NCBI RefSeq assembly: GCF_029201565.1
Contig: NZ_CP104002.1
Location: 761,001 to 825,000 of the forward strand
Direction of reading: 5' to 3'
DNA: 64,000 nucleotides
Source of the DNA: Devosia sp. SD17-2
GTDB taxonomy: Bacteria; Pseudomonadota; Alphaproteobacteria; Rhizobiales; Devosiaceae
Shown here: positions 36,523 to 46,450 of the stretch, piece by piece
Numbering within the stretch: the stretch's first letter is position 1
How the letters are laid out: every line of letters begins with the position of its first letter
Notes under the pieces: generated by a model
The model's database searches: none
What the model saw: the letters and a program-made list of their open reading frames with translations, nothing else
What the model was told of the DNA's origin: nothing
Translations under genes and position numbers: made by a program

Positions 36523-38732
36523 TGCGGCTGAGTACCTATCTTGGCGGGCTGGGATTGCTGAGCAGCACTATCCTGCCGGTGTTCGCCCAGGATGCCGGAG
36601 TGCCGGCACCGGCCACCATTGTTGTGGCCCAGGATGCCTCGGCCATCCAGCCGCTTGCCGGCGCCCGCCCGTTCATGGTGGCGCTACCCTTCGCCGTCGC
36701 CGGGGAAAGAGCGCCGGGTGAGCCGGTGGTGCGCCACACGCCGACCGGCGTGGTGCAGTCGCTGATGGCCCAGATCACTCCGGCGCCAGAGCCCGCGCAG
36801 GCGCCAAATGCCGTCGACGAAACGGCCCTGCGTTATTTCGCCCAGAACGGCGACGAGGTACGGGTCCAGCGCGAGATCGAGCGCCTCAAGGCCCTTCACC
36901 CCGGCTGGCAGCCACCGGCCAATCTCCTCTCGCAGGACTATGTGCCCGATCCCGATATCGTCGAGATCTGGGAGATGTTCAGCAATGGCGATTTTGACGG
37001 CGCGCGCGCTGCCATCGCTGCCAAGCAGGCCGCTGATCCGAGCTTTGTGCCGTCGACCGATCTCCTGCAAAGCCTTGCCAGCGGCGAGTCCGTCTCGCGT
37101 CTGCGCACTGCCTCCGATGCAAAGGACTATCAGGCCGTCATCACCATTGCCGCCAGCAACCCGCAACTGCTGGTCTGCAGCTCCGTCGATAATCTCTGGC
37201 GCCTTGCCGAAGCCTTTGCGCAGACCGGCAGCCTCGCCCGCTCGGTCGATGCCTATGCCTATGTCCTGTCCAACTGCACGGACGCGCAGGAGCGCTACGC
37301 CACCATGCAGAAGGCCATGGAGCAACTGCCGCGCGCCGAACTCGATCCGCTCCTTGCCATGGAGCGTCCCGATGCGGCCGGGGTTGGAGAGTTCAACGGA
37401 CTTCGCCTCGATCTGGCGCGTCGCGCCGTTTCCGCTGCGCTGGACGACGGGCCCGCACCCGGACCTGCTGATCTTGCCCTGCTCGAGCAATCGGCGACGG
37501 CCACCAAGAACGGCGAGGATCTACAGCTCCTGGGCTATTTCGAGCTCAGCCGGAACCGCCCCAATGAGGCGCGCCGCCTGTTCCAGACTGCCCATGAGGC
37601 TGCCCCAAGTGCGGCCACCGCCGAGGGACTGGCCGTGACGCTGCTGCAGCTACAGGATGGCGAAGAGGCCGAAGGCGTCCTCGCGGCCTACCGCGACGAA
37701 AGCGAGGAGCTGACCGCGCTCTACCTTCAGGCCGCTGCCGCCTATCTCGCCACCGAGCCGCGCCGCAATATCAGCGAAAATGTGCTCGGCCGCATCGTCG
37801 ATACCGCCATGTCGGCGCGCGACGCCAATACGGCCCAGGAGCTCGGCTGGTATTCCTATGCCTTCCAGCAGCCGCAGACAGCGTTTGAGTGGTTCACCGT
37901 TGCCCTGCGTTTCCAGCCCGATCTGGAGCCGGCGGCCTATGGGCTGATGGTGGCGGCGAACGCTCTGGGAGATGCGACGACTGTGCAGTCGATCCGCAAC
38001 CAATGGGCCGGGCGCTCCGCCCGCATCTCCGATTTCGGCAAGACTTCCGCCACCACCCAGCCGCCTGCGGCCGCGCCTGTCCCCGTTCCCGTCGCCCAGC
38101 GCCCGTCCGCGCCGGTACAGGCTGCGCCGGTACAGTCCGCGCGTCAGCCGACCAATCAGGTGGCCAGCGAACTCAGTGTCGACCCCAGCCCGCAGCGCAG
38201 CTCCGGGGGCCGTCGCTGCGAGAACTTTGTTCCTGCCGCCAGCCTTTCGGCGTCAAACGCCCTCAGCCATGCCTGGTGCCTGATGGATCTCAATCGTCCG
38301 GCGCAAGCGGTGGACCACTTCGCCCGGGCGCTTCAATCGGGCTCCGAGCGGGTGCGTTCGGACGCAGCCTATGGTCAGTCACTGGCCTTCATTCGCCTCG
38401 GCCTGCCACACGAAGCCGCGGTTGCCGCCGCCGCCGCGCCGGTCACCAATGCCCGTGCGCTTGAGCTTGAGGTGGCCATCCTTACCCAGCAGGCTACCAG
38501 CGCCTATGGCGTCGGCGATTATGCCAAGGCTCTCGCCATCCTCGATGCCCGCTCCAGATATGCCGCCGAGCGCAATGACCTGCTGACCCTGCGCGCCTGG
38601 AGCTACTACCACCTGCGCCGCTATCGCGAAGCCCAGCGCATTTTCTCCGCCGTTGCCGCCACCGGCTATGGCGAGGCCCTCGCCGGGCTCGAAGCCGCGA
38701 CTTCCGCGCTCGCCCGCTCGCTCGTCCAATAA
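36522..38732 (+). CDS. bcsK: TPR protein of the cellulose operon (BcsK-like)
   Basis: 736 residues with a signal peptide (STYLGGLGLLSSTILPVFAQ) and many degenerate TPR-type helical pairs from about residue 100 to 500 and again 590-736, separated by a Pro/Ala/Gln linker (about 515-560). No C-terminal outer-membrane barrel follows, so it is not a standard BcsC porin. BcsK of Agrobacterium-type (type III) operons has this layout. In the family it is thought to help move the glucan past the peptidoglycan. The outer-membrane pore is therefore not obvious here. Confidence 0.75.
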   Translation: MRLSTYLGGLGLLSSTILPVFAQDAGVPAPATIVVAQDASAIQPLAGARPFMVALPFAVAGERAPGEPVVRHTPTGVVQSLMAQITPAPEPAQAPNAVDETALRYFAQNGDEVRVQREIERLKALHPGWQPPANLLSQDYVPDPDIVEIWEMFSNGDFDGARAAIAAKQAADPSFVPSTDLLQSLASGESVSRLRTASDAKDYQAVITIAASNPQLLVCSSVDNLWRLAEAFAQTGSLARSVDAYAYVLSNCTDAQERYATMQKAMEQLPRAELDPLLAMERPDAAGVGEFNGLRLDLARRAVSAALDDGPAPGPADLALLEQSATATKNGEDLQLLGYFELSRNRPNEARRLFQTAHEAAPSAATAEGLAVTLLQLQDGEEAEGVLAAYRDESEELTALYLQAAAAYLATEPRRNISENVLGRIVDTAMSARDANTAQELGWYSYAFQQPQTAFEWFTVALRFQPDLEPAAYGLMVAANALGDATTVQSIRNQWAGRSARISDFGKTSATTQPPAAAPVPVPVAQRPSAPVQAAPVQSARQPTNQVASELSVDPSPQRSSGGRRCENFVPAASLSASNALSHAWCLMDLNRPAQAVDHFARALQSGSERVRSDAAYGQSLAFIRLGLPHEAAVAAAAAPVTNARALELEVAILTQQATSAYGVGDYAKALAILDARSRYAAERNDLLTLRAWSYYHLRRYREAQRIFSAVAATGYGEALAGLEAATSALARSLVQ

Positions 38733-38901
38733 TGCGGCCGCAGGGTTGAACCTCTAGCCCCGTTCTGGCAAACCTCGTCCCAGTCGACTTGGACCCGGTG
38801 CAATTCCGGGTGGCTCTTCCGGCCGCCGATCCGCCGGACAATCCAGACATCGCCGCGCCAATCCTTAGAAGGCGCCGCGCAGATATTGCTGGACCCTCCC
38901 G

Positions 38902-40386
38902 ATGAACTTTGTGTCTTCCCTCCGCCGCGACTGGTTTTCCAATGTGCGTGGCGATCTCCTGTCCGGCCTTGTCGTCGCCCTGGCGTTGATCCCCGAAGCC
39001 ATTGGCTTTTCGCTCATCGCAGGTGTCGATCCCAAGGTCGGGCTCTATGCCTCGGTCATCATCGCCATCGTCATTTCGTTTGCTGGCGGGCGCCCGGCGA
39101 TGATCTCGGCTGCCACCGCCGCCACGGCGGTGTTGATGGGCTCGCTGGTGCGCGAGCACGGGCTGGACTATCTCCTCGCCGCCACCATCCTCGCCGGCGT
39201 CATCCAGATCGGCCTGGGCCTCGCGCGCGTCGGCTATATCATGCGCTTCGTCTCGCGTTCGGTGATCACCGGCTTCGTCAATGCGCTGGCCATCCTCATT
39301 TTCATGGCACAATTGCCCGAGCTGACCGGCGTCACCTGGCAAAGCTATGTGATGATCGCGGCGGGCCTGGCCATCCTCTACCTCTTCCCGCGCATCACGA
39401 AGGCCATCCCATCGCCGCTGGTGTGCATTCTCATCCTCACCGCAGTCGCACTGGCCTTCGGCATTGATACGCGCTCCGTTGCGGATCTGGGCACGCTGCC
39501 CGATGCGCTGCCGACCCTGCTGCTGCCCAATGTGCCGCTCAGCCTCGACACCTTTCTGATTATCCTGCCTTATTCCATCGCGGTGGCGACTGTGGGCCTC
39601 CTCGAAAGCCTCCTGACTGCCTCCATCGTCGACCAGATGACCGAGACCACCAGCGACAAGAACCGCGAGAGCATCGGCCAGGGCATCGCCAATTTCGTCT
39701 CCGGCTTCTTCGGCGGCATGGCGGGTTGCGCCATGATCGGCCAGTCCACCATCAACGTAAAGCTGGGCGGGCGCACGCGCCTTTCGACCTTTGCGGCCGG
39801 AGCGATCCTGCTCTTCTTGCTTGTGGTGCTTGGCGATTGGGTCGGGCTCATCCCCATGCCCGCGCTGGTGGCGATCATGATCATGGTCGCTATCGGCACC
39901 TTCAACTGGGGGTCGCTGCGCGATCTCGCCTCTCACCCGCGCCGCTCGAGCGTGGTCATGCTGGCAACAGTTGCGACTGTCCTTGGCACGCATAATCTGG
40001 CGCTGGGTGTTGGCGTCGGCGTGCTGCTCTCGGGCATTTTCTTTGCCTGGAAAGTCGCGCAGATCTTTCGGGTCACCGCATCCCTCTCTGAGGATGGCGA
40101 AACGCGCACATATCGCATCGAGGGCCAGTTGTTCTTCGCCACGGCCGAGGAATTCCTGGCCGCCATGGATTTTGCCGAGCCGCCGCGCCGGGTTCGCATT
40201 GACCTCGAAGCAGCCCATCTCTGGGATCTGACCGGGGTCAACGCCATCGACACGGCCGTGCTCAAGTTCCGCAAGGCCGGCGCCGAGGTGGAGATCATCG
40301 GCCTCAACGAAGCCAGCGCCACGATCATGGACAAGTTCGCTGTGCACGACCGCCCCGGTGCCCTCGAGCGCATGCTCGGGCACTAG
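38902..40386 (+). CDS. SulP family anion transporter
   Basis: 494 residues. The SulP core has about ten to twelve membrane helices with the family start [20 protein letters not shown] and [17 protein letters not shown]; the C-terminal STAS domain spans about 405-494 ([15 protein letters not shown]). Members carry sulfate, bicarbonate or other anions. It stands 170 bases after the cellulose operon with no sign of coupling. A weak ribosome site is visible at CTCCCG only. Confidence 0.92.
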   Translation: MNFVSSLRRDWFSNVRGDLLSGLVVALALIPEAIGFSLIAGVDPKVGLYASVIIAIVISFAGGRPAMISAATAATAVLMGSLVREHGLDYLLAATILAGVIQIGLGLARVGYIMRFVSRSVITGFVNALAILIFMAQLPELTGVTWQSYVMIAAGLAILYLFPRITKAIPSPLVCILILTAVALAFGIDTRSVADLGTLPDALPTLLLPNVPLSLDTFLIILPYSIAVATVGLLESLLTASIVDQMTETTSDKNRESIGQGIANFVSGFFGGMAGCAMIGQSTINVKLGGRTRLSTFAAGAILLFLLVVLGDWVGLIPMPALVAIMIMVAIGTFNWGSLRDLASHPRRSSVVMLATVATVLGTHNLALGVGVGVLLSGIFFAWKVAQIFRVTASLSEDGETRTYRIEGQLFFATAEEFLAAMDFAEPPRRVRIDLEAAHLWDLTGVNAIDTAVLKFRKAGAEVEIIGLNEASATIMDKFAVHDRPGALERMLGH

Positions 40387-40409
40387 TCCGGGGCCGCTCC
40401 CTAAGCCTC

Positions 40410-40433
40410 GCCATCGCCGATCAAGGCGGTGGC
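40410..40433 (+). terminator. Hairpin after the SulP gene
   Basis: GCCATCGCC, loop GATCAA, GGCGGTGGC: nine pairs with one T-G. No T-run follows, so termination is uncertain. Confidence 0.4.
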
Positions 40434-40590
40434 TGTTCGCCAGAAATGAGGACTTGCCGCCCTCGTCCCTAAATCAGTGGAGCTATCGCCTAATCCATCG
40501 GCACATTGCCCGGGTGCACAACATCTGAACAATCGCTTGCAGCGATCCGATTTTGACGCTCTTATGGGAGCAGCGAAGCCGGAGGATTGT

Positions 40591-42006
40591 GTGCCGCCTT
40601 TCGACGAAATGCTCTTTGCCGATGGTCAGGTCAGGTCGCCTTATGCGCCCGTAAAAACCTGGCTCGACCAACAAACACCGGCTGCGCTGGAGAAAAAAGC
40701 CCGCGACGCCGAGAATGTCTTCCGACGGACCGGGATTACCTTCGCCGTCTATGGCGAGGAGGCGGCCGCCGAGCGGCTGATCCCCTTCGATCTGGTTCCC
40801 CGCATCATCACCGGCCGGGAATGGCGCTACCTCTCCCAAGGGATCGAGCAGCGCGTCATGGCGATCAACGCCTTCCTTGACGATATCTATCACCGCCAGG
40901 AAATCGTCCGCGCTGGCCGTATCCCCAGGCAGCTGATCGCCCAGAACGAGGCCTTTCTGCCCGAGATGATCGGCTTCCGCCCGCCGGCCAATGTCTACAC
41001 CCATATCATTGGCGTCGATCTCGTGCGCACGGCTGAGAACCAGTTCTATGTGCTCGAGGACAATGCCCGCACGCCCTCGGGCGTGTCCTACATGCTGGAA
41101 AACCGGGAGACCATGCTGCAGCTCTTCCCTGAGCTCTTCCAGCAGGTGAAAGTCCAGCAGGTCGAAAACTACCCCCACCTGTTGCGTCAGTCGCTCGCCG
41201 CGGTCGCGCCGCCCGATCGCCTCAACGAAAAGCCGACCATTGCCGTGCTGACACCCGGCATCCACAACTCGGCCTATTTCGAGCACGCCTTTCTCGCAGA
41301 CCAGATGGGGGTGGAGCTGGTCGAGGGCAGCGATCTCCGGGTCGACAATGGCCGCATCGCCATGCGCACCACCGAGGGGTTCCGCCCCATCGATGTGCTC
41401 TATCGGCGCGTCGACGACGCCTTCCTCGACCCGCTGGCTTTCCGGCCCGATTCAACCCTTGGCGTCGCCGGCATCATGGATGACTACCGATCCGGGCGCA
41501 TCACCATCGCCAATGCGCCGGGCACTGGCATTGCCGATGACAAGGCGATCTATTCCTACATGCCCGAGATCATCGAGTTTTATACCGGGCGCCGGGCCAT
41601 CCTCGAGAACGTGCCGACCTATCGCTGCACCGAACCCGACAGCCTCAAATATGTCCTCGAACACCTCGACGAGCTGGTGGTCAAGGAGGTCCATGGCTCG
41701 GGCGGTTATGGCATGCTCGTCGGCCCCGCGGCCTCGCGTCAGGAACTCTCCGATTTCGCGGACAAGCTGCGCGGCCGTCCGGGCAATTACATCGCCCAGC
41801 CGACCCTGGCGCTCTCGACCTCGCCGATCCTGACCGATGCGGGCCTGGCGCCACGCCATGTCGATCTCCGGCCCTTCGTCCTCGTGTCCGACCGCGTTCG
41901 CATCGCGCCGGGCGGCCTCACCCGTGTGGCGCTGACCGAAGGCTCGCTGGTGGTCAATTCCAGCCAAGGCGGTGGCACCAAGGACACCTGGGTTCTGGAC
42001 GATTAG
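40591..42006 (+). CDS. Circularly permuted ATP-grasp protein
   Basis: 471 residues from a GTG at 40591 with GGAGG five bases before it; longer frames exist but lack such a site. The protein begins MPPFDEMLFADGQVRSPY, as family members do. Blocks ENQFYVLEDNARTPSGVSYM, ENVPTYRC, VVKEVHGSGGYGMLVGP and VNSSQGGGTKDTWVLDD are typical of the circularly permuted ATP-grasp group (DUF404/DUF407 region). ATP-grasp enzymes join carboxyl groups to amines using ATP. It heads a four-gene set with alpha-E, transglutaminase and Anbu. Confidence 0.9.
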   Translation: MPPFDEMLFADGQVRSPYAPVKTWLDQQTPAALEKKARDAENVFRRTGITFAVYGEEAAAERLIPFDLVPRIITGREWRYLSQGIEQRVMAINAFLDDIYHRQEIVRAGRIPRQLIAQNEAFLPEMIGFRPPANVYTHIIGVDLVRTAENQFYVLEDNARTPSGVSYMLENRETMLQLFPELFQQVKVQQVENYPHLLRQSLAAVAPPDRLNEKPTIAVLTPGIHNSAYFEHAFLADQMGVELVEGSDLRVDNGRIAMRTTEGFRPIDVLYRRVDDAFLDPLAFRPDSTLGVAGIMDDYRSGRITIANAPGTGIADDKAIYSYMPEIIEFYTGRRAILENVPTYRCTEPDSLKYVLEHLDELVVKEVHGSGGYGMLVGPAASRQELSDFADKLRGRPGNYIAQPTLALSTSPILTDAGLAPRHVDLRPFVLVSDRVRIAPGGLTRVALTEGSLVVNSSQGGGTKDTWVLDD

Positions 42007-42024
42007 GGCAGGGGACACGCACAT

Positions 42025-42966
42025 ATGCTTTTAGGGCGCACTGCCAATGGCCTGTTCTGGATGCACCGCTATATCGAGCGGGCCGAGAACATGGCGCGTA
42101 TCGTCGATGCCGGACTGCGCATGGCGCTGACCCGCACTTCCAATGCTTCGGAGGAATGGTCTTCGGTCGTGCTTTCGGCCGGTGCCATTTCAGCCTATCA
42201 GACCAAATACACCCACTATACCGCCGCCAGCGTGGCCGACTTTCTGCTCCGGGACCGGGACAATCCATCGAGCGTCATCTCCTGCATCGAGGCAGCGCGC
42301 TTCAACGCCCGCATGGTGCGCACGGCGCTGACACGTGACGCCTGGGAAGCTGTCAACGAAGCCTGGATGGCCCTTAAGGCGGCGCTCGACTGCCCCTTGC
42401 AGGAAAGCGAACTGCCGCGCCTGCTAGACGCCATCAAGCGCGAAACCTCGCTCATTCGCGGCGCTTTTCACGGCACCATGCTGCGCAACGAGATTTTCAA
42501 TTTCTCGCGCATCGGCACCTTTATCGAACGGGCGGACAACACCTCGCGCATTCTCGACGTCAAATATTACGTGCTGCTGCCGGCCATGTCCTATGTCGGC
42601 GGCACCATGGACAATTATCAGTGGGAGTCGATCCTGCGGTCGGTCTCGGCGCACCGCTCCTATCGCTGGGTCTATGACAGCCAGTACAATCCCACCCATA
42701 TCGCGGATTATCTCATGCTCAACGGGCGGATGCCGCGCTCGCTGCACTTCTGCTACCGCAACATCGTCGAAAATCTCGATTTTCTCGCCGAGGACTATGG
42801 CCTGCGTCACGCCTGCCATAATCAGGCCGCGCACACGCTGGCGTCCATTCGCGGCAAGCAGATCGAGGAAGTGTTCGATTTTGGCCTGCACGAATTCCTC
42901 ACCGACTTCATCTCGCAAAACAACAGGCTCGGCGTCGCCATCGCCCGGGCCTTTAACTTCGATTGA
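42025..42966 (+). CDS. Alpha-E domain protein
   Basis: 313 residues, all-helical alpha-E family (PF04168) with the start MLLGRTANGLFWMHRYIERA. Conserved acidic and arginine residues (RIGTFIERADNTSRILDVKY) are in place. The function is unknown, but in many genomes the gene lies next to the circularly permuted ATP-grasp and transglutaminase genes, as here. It begins 18 bases after the ATP-grasp stop codon and ends seven bases before the transglutaminase start. Confidence 0.9.
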   Translation: MLLGRTANGLFWMHRYIERAENMARIVDAGLRMALTRTSNASEEWSSVVLSAGAISAYQTKYTHYTAASVADFLLRDRDNPSSVISCIEAARFNARMVRTALTRDAWEAVNEAWMALKAALDCPLQESELPRLLDAIKRETSLIRGAFHGTMLRNEIFNFSRIGTFIERADNTSRILDVKYYVLLPAMSYVGGTMDNYQWESILRSVSAHRSYRWVYDSQYNPTHIADYLMLNGRMPRSLHFCYRNIVENLDFLAEDYGLRHACHNQAAHTLASIRGKQIEEVFDFGLHEFLTDFISQNNRLGVAIARAFNFD

Positions 42967-42972
42967 TCGCCC

Positions 42973-43770
42973 GTGCTGCTTTCCATCAGTCACACCTCGA
43001 CCTATCGCTATACCGGCCCCGTGGCTTATGCCGTCCAACGCCTGCGGCTCTGGCCGACCAATTGCAGCGTTCAGGAGGTGGTCGACTGGCGGCTCGAAAT
43101 CACCGGGGCAACGTCCGAGCTCAGCTACAACGACGCCTTCGGCAATCGCACCGAGTTGTTGCGCGCAACGCCGAACACCACTGAGATCGTCATTCACGCA
43201 AAAGGACAGGTCGATACCCGCGATACCGCCGGTGTGCTGGGTCTGGGCGGTGGCGTGCCTCCACTCTGGATCCATCAGCGCCAGACGGAACTCACTGAGC
43301 CGGGCGAGGCGATCCGCGCGCTGGCGGAGCCCTTGGGTGGCCTCACCAATCGGCTCGACATGCTGCACAGGCTCTCGGGGGAAATCACCGCCCGCGTCGC
43401 CTATGTGCCCGACAGCACAGATGTGGCAACACCCGCCGAAGCGGCGCTGGCCAGCGGCAGTGGCGTGTGCCAGGACCATGCCCATATTTTTCTCTCCTCT
43501 GCTCGCCTCCTCGGTGTCCCGGCCCGCTATGTCTCCGGATATCTGCTGATCGAGGGCCGGACGGAGCAGGCTGCCACCCATGCCTGGGCGGAGGCCTATG
43601 TCGAGGATCTGGGATGGGTCGGATTCGACGTGGCCAATGGTGTCGCACCGGACGAAAAATACGTGCGGATCGCCTGCGGTCTCGATTATGGTCAGGCCGC
43701 ACCGATCACCGGTTTGCGCAGTGGCTCGGCTACCGAGTCGCTTGCCGTTGCCCTCAATGTGGAGCAGTAA
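42973..43770 (+). CDS. Transglutaminase family cysteine protease
   Basis: 265 residues starting with GTG. The catalytic triad is visible: Cys in GVCQDHAHIFLSSARLLG, His in THAWAEAYVEDLGWVGF and Asp in FDVANG. The N-terminal beta region (ISHTSTYRYTGPVAYAVQRL) is that of the bacterial transglutaminase-like group. The family may cleave or transfer amide bonds rather than cross-link. The position in the ATP-grasp/alpha-E/Anbu set suggests that it processes the same peptide product or target. Confidence 0.92.
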   Translation: MLLSISHTSTYRYTGPVAYAVQRLRLWPTNCSVQEVVDWRLEITGATSELSYNDAFGNRTELLRATPNTTEIVIHAKGQVDTRDTAGVLGLGGGVPPLWIHQRQTELTEPGEAIRALAEPLGGLTNRLDMLHRLSGEITARVAYVPDSTDVATPAEAALASGSGVCQDHAHIFLSSARLLGVPARYVSGYLLIEGRTEQAATHAWAEAYVEDLGWVGFDVANGVAPDEKYVRIACGLDYGQAAPITGLRSGSATESLAVALNVEQ

Positions 43771-43803
43771 ACTCCTGCTTCTTGCGCTTGCCTGGACTAT
43801 GAC

Positions 43804-44532
43804 ATGACCTATTGCGTTGGTTTGAAGACGGCCGGGGGCCTTATCTTCATGTCCGATACTCGTACGAATGCGGGGCTCGATAATATTTCCACCTTCTCCA
43901 AGATGCGGACGTGGGAAGTGCCGGGCGAGCGCGTCATCGTTCTGTTGTCTGCCGGCAATCTGGCCACCACGCAGGCCGTGACCAGCCTTCTCGACGAGCG
44001 ATCCAAGGCCGTCGCCGAGCGCAGATCGTCCGTGCTGGACACGCCGTCGATGTTCCAGACGGCTCGTCTCATCGGCGATGTGGTCAAGGAAGTCATTGCC
44101 CAGGCCGCGCCTGCGGGGCAGACAGCCGACGCCTTCGGCGCATCCTTCATTCTCGGCGGACAGATCAAGGGAGGCGAGCCGCGCCTGTTCTATATCTATC
44201 CCGAGGGCAATTTCATCGAGTCCTCCGCCGATACGCCGTTCTTCCAGATCGGTGAGCACAAATATGGCAAGCCGATCCTGATCCGCGCCTACGAACCCGA
44301 GATGAGCATGCCGGAAGCGATCAAGCTGCTGCTGGTGTCCTTCGACTCGACGCTCAAGTCCAATCTCTCGGTCGGCCTGCCCCTCGATCTGCAGATCTAC
44401 GAGGCCGACAGTCTCGAGCTCGGCGTCCGCCGCCGCTTCGAGCGCGATGACCCCTATTATCTCTCGGTTTCGGAAGGGTGGTCAGAGGCGCTCAAGACCG
44501 CATTCACCAGCCTGCCGTCCCTTATCGATTGA
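43804..44532 (+). CDS. Proteasome-type protease Anbu
   Basis: 242 residues of the N-terminal nucleophile (Ntn) fold. The sequence MTYCVGLKTAGGLIFMSDTR gives a Thr right after the initiator Met, which would be the catalytic Thr1 after Met removal. The VIVLLSAGNLATTQAV and ADAFGASFILGGQI blocks match the Anbu group of ancestral-like beta subunits, which form ring or spiral assemblies without the usual ATPase. Anbu genes are known to cluster with circularly permuted ATP-grasp, alpha-E and transglutaminase genes. The substrate is unknown. Confidence 0.9.
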   Translation: MTYCVGLKTAGGLIFMSDTRTNAGLDNISTFSKMRTWEVPGERVIVLLSAGNLATTQAVTSLLDERSKAVAERRSSVLDTPSMFQTARLIGDVVKEVIAQAAPAGQTADAFGASFILGGQIKGGEPRLFYIYPEGNFIESSADTPFFQIGEHKYGKPILIRAYEPEMSMPEAIKLLLVSFDSTLKSNLSVGLPLDLQIYEADSLELGVRRRFERDDPYYLSVSEGWSEALKTAFTSLPSLID

Positions 44533-44606
44533 TCGATCGCCGCATTGGCGGCCCCTCTGTCCGGATGCTAAGCCCAGCTCGACCAACCAGAGCAGGATAT
44601 TCGGCG

Positions 44607-44936
44607 ATGATCGAACCAGGCGCGTCCTTCAAGGACAATCTCGGCAAACTCCCCTCCATCGACGGGCTTGAGCGGATCGACCTCGTCGACGCTGCCGGCA
44701 CAGTGATCGCCTGCATCGAAAACCAGCCCGGCAAACAGGGCTCGCTGGCGGTCTATCAGTATCTCAATGCCAAATTTGGTACCCTCGGCCGAGAAGCGGC
44801 CGAACACGGCCTCGCCGTGTTTGCCGAACACACTGCCGATGCGCGCAATCGTCCCGGCGCCCATCCCAATATCGACCGCCTGTTCGCCATCGCCACCGGA
44901 ACGCCCAGCCTCGAGATCAGGATCGTGAGGGGTTGA
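44607..44936 (+). CDS. DUF2322 family protein
   Basis: 109 residues of the DUF2322 family, with the block FKDNLGKLPSIDGLERIDLV and NQPGKQGSLAVYQYLN. Function unknown; no signal or membrane segment. It follows Anbu by 74 bases and could be cotranscribed. The A+T-richer patch with the insertion sequence begins immediately after it. Confidence 0.8.
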   Translation: MIEPGASFKDNLGKLPSIDGLERIDLVDAAGTVIACIENQPGKQGSLAVYQYLNAKFGTLGREAAEHGLAVFAEHTADARNRPGAHPNIDRLFAIATGTPSLEIRIVRG

Positions 44937-44985
44937 ATGATAGGACATGCAGGGAGCTGAGTAGCGTTAACGCTTTGAATGTCCC

Positions 44986-45058
44986 CTATTTTTGCTCGGC
45001 GATAATGGCCTCTAGCCGCGACACTCGCGCAGATAGCCCGATGACGAGATTTTTCTCG
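44986..45058 (-). pseudogene. Detached 3' end of an XRE regulator gene
   Basis: Read on the minus strand, the bases from the target duplication onward continue the frame of the XRE gene at 46833-46482: NLVIGLSARVSRLEAIIAEQ then Lys and TAG at 44988-44986. Joining the parts across the 8-bp duplication gives one uninterrupted 138-residue frame. The piece is now separated from its 5' part by 1.4 kb. Confidence 0.85.
45051..45058. repeat. Left target-site duplication TTTTCTCG
   Basis: Identical to 46482-46489 and directly next to the left inverted repeat. Confidence 0.88.
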
Positions 45059-45089
45059 GGTCGTGTCCCGGGACGTGGTGTAACTGAGG
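45059..45089. repeat. Left terminal inverted repeat of the IS
   Basis: Begins GGTCGTGTCCC and ends CGTGGTGTAACTGAGG; pairs with 46451-46481 with six mismatches. Confidence 0.85.
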
Positions 45090-45212
45090 TGGTCAAGCCG
45101 CTCGCGAGCGCGCCATTAGGAGCGCCGTAGCGAGCGAGCGGCTGGGTGGTCATCGACGGATTTCCGGTAAGGTCTGGTTGCTTACGCCAACCCTGTACCT
45201 GAAGGACCACCG

Positions 45213-46414
45213 ATGACCGACTCGATGATGAACCTGCGCTCGCTGGTAGAGAAGGCCCCCGACGCCGATATTCTGCGCGAGATGATTGGCTTTGCTGCCG
45301 AACGGCTGATGGAAATGGAAGTGGGTGCCGCCACTGGCGCCGGCTATGGCGAAAAGAGCGCCGAGCGGCGGGTCCAGCGCAATGGCTACCGCGAGCGGGA
45401 CTGGGAGACCCGGGCCGGCACGGTCGAGCTGCGCATCCCCAAGCTTCGCAAGGGCAGCTACTTCCCTGGCTTTCTGGAACCTCGGCGGCTGGCCGAGAAG
45501 GCGCTGACGGCGGTGATCCAGGAGGCGTATATCCAAGGCATCTCGACCCGGTCGGTGACGACCTGGTCAAAGCCATGGGCATGAGCGGCATCTCAAAGAG
45601 CCAGGTCAGCCGCCTGTGCGAGGAGATCGATGGTCGGGTGAAGGCTTTCCTTGAGCGGCCGATCGAGGGCGACTGGCCCTACCTGTGGATCGACGCCACC
45701 TACCTCAAAGTGCGCCGGGGCGGCCGCATCGTCTCGGTGGCCGCCATCATGGCCGTGGGCGTCAATGCCGATGGCCGGCGCGAGGTGTTGGGCATGGAGA
45801 TCGGCACCTCGGAAGCCGAGGCGATCTGGACCGAGTTTCTGCGCAAGCTGACCCGCCGCGGCCTGCGAGGCGTGAAGCTGGTGATCTCCGATGCCCATGA
45901 GGGCATCAAGGCCGCCGTCACCAAGGTGCTTTGCGCCACATGGCAGCGCTGCCGCGTTCACTTCATGCGTAACGTCCTCGCCCATGCCGGCAAGAGCGGT
46001 CGCCGCGTGGCCAGTGCCTTTATCGCCACGGCCTTCGCCCAGGAGACGCCGGAGGCGGCCAGCACCCAGTGGCGCGCCGTTGCCGACCAAATCCGCCCTC
46101 GCGTGCCCAAGCTTGCCACCATCATGGATGAGGCCGAGCACGACGTCCTCGCCTACATGAGCTTCCCCAAGGAGCATCGGGCCAAGTTGCACAGCAACAA
46201 CCCGATTGAACGGGTGAATGGCGAGGTGAAGCGCCGGACCGAGGTCGTGGGCATCTTCCCCAACGAGGACGCAATCATCCGCCTCGTCGGCGCTATCCTG
46301 CTCGAACAGAACGATGAATGGGCGGTTCAGCGGGCGAGATATATGACGCTGGAATCCGTCGCCCCGTTGAGCGATGATCCCCTCGTCAGCTTGCCGGCAG
46401 TTCCCGCACGCTGA
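45213..46414 (+). pseudogene. IS256-family transposase, frameshifted
   Basis: Two overlapping frames make one transposase of about 400 residues: 45213-45584 ([20 protein letters not shown] ... [10 protein letters not shown]) and then 45575-46414 ([19 protein letters not shown]...). The family reads [20 protein letters not shown] here, so one G is missing near 45557. DDE residues are seen as Asp in WIDATYLK, Asp in VISDAHEG and Glu in NNPIERVNGE. As it stands the protein ends after 123 residues and the element should be inactive unless helped in trans. Confidence 0.88.
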
Positions 46415-46450
46415 CCAGCCCGGCCAAGCCGGATATGCGTGGAGGCCAAG

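Noticed and set aside
38760..38850. ACCCGG ... CCGGGT stem before the SulP gene as a possible riboswitch
   Set aside because: Only a single simple stem is seen and no known riboswitch core motif could be recognised.
38494..40383. A 629-codon open frame antisense to the SulP gene
   Set aside because: Hydrophilic, His/Asp/Arg-rich shadow of a membrane protein; no family match known to me.
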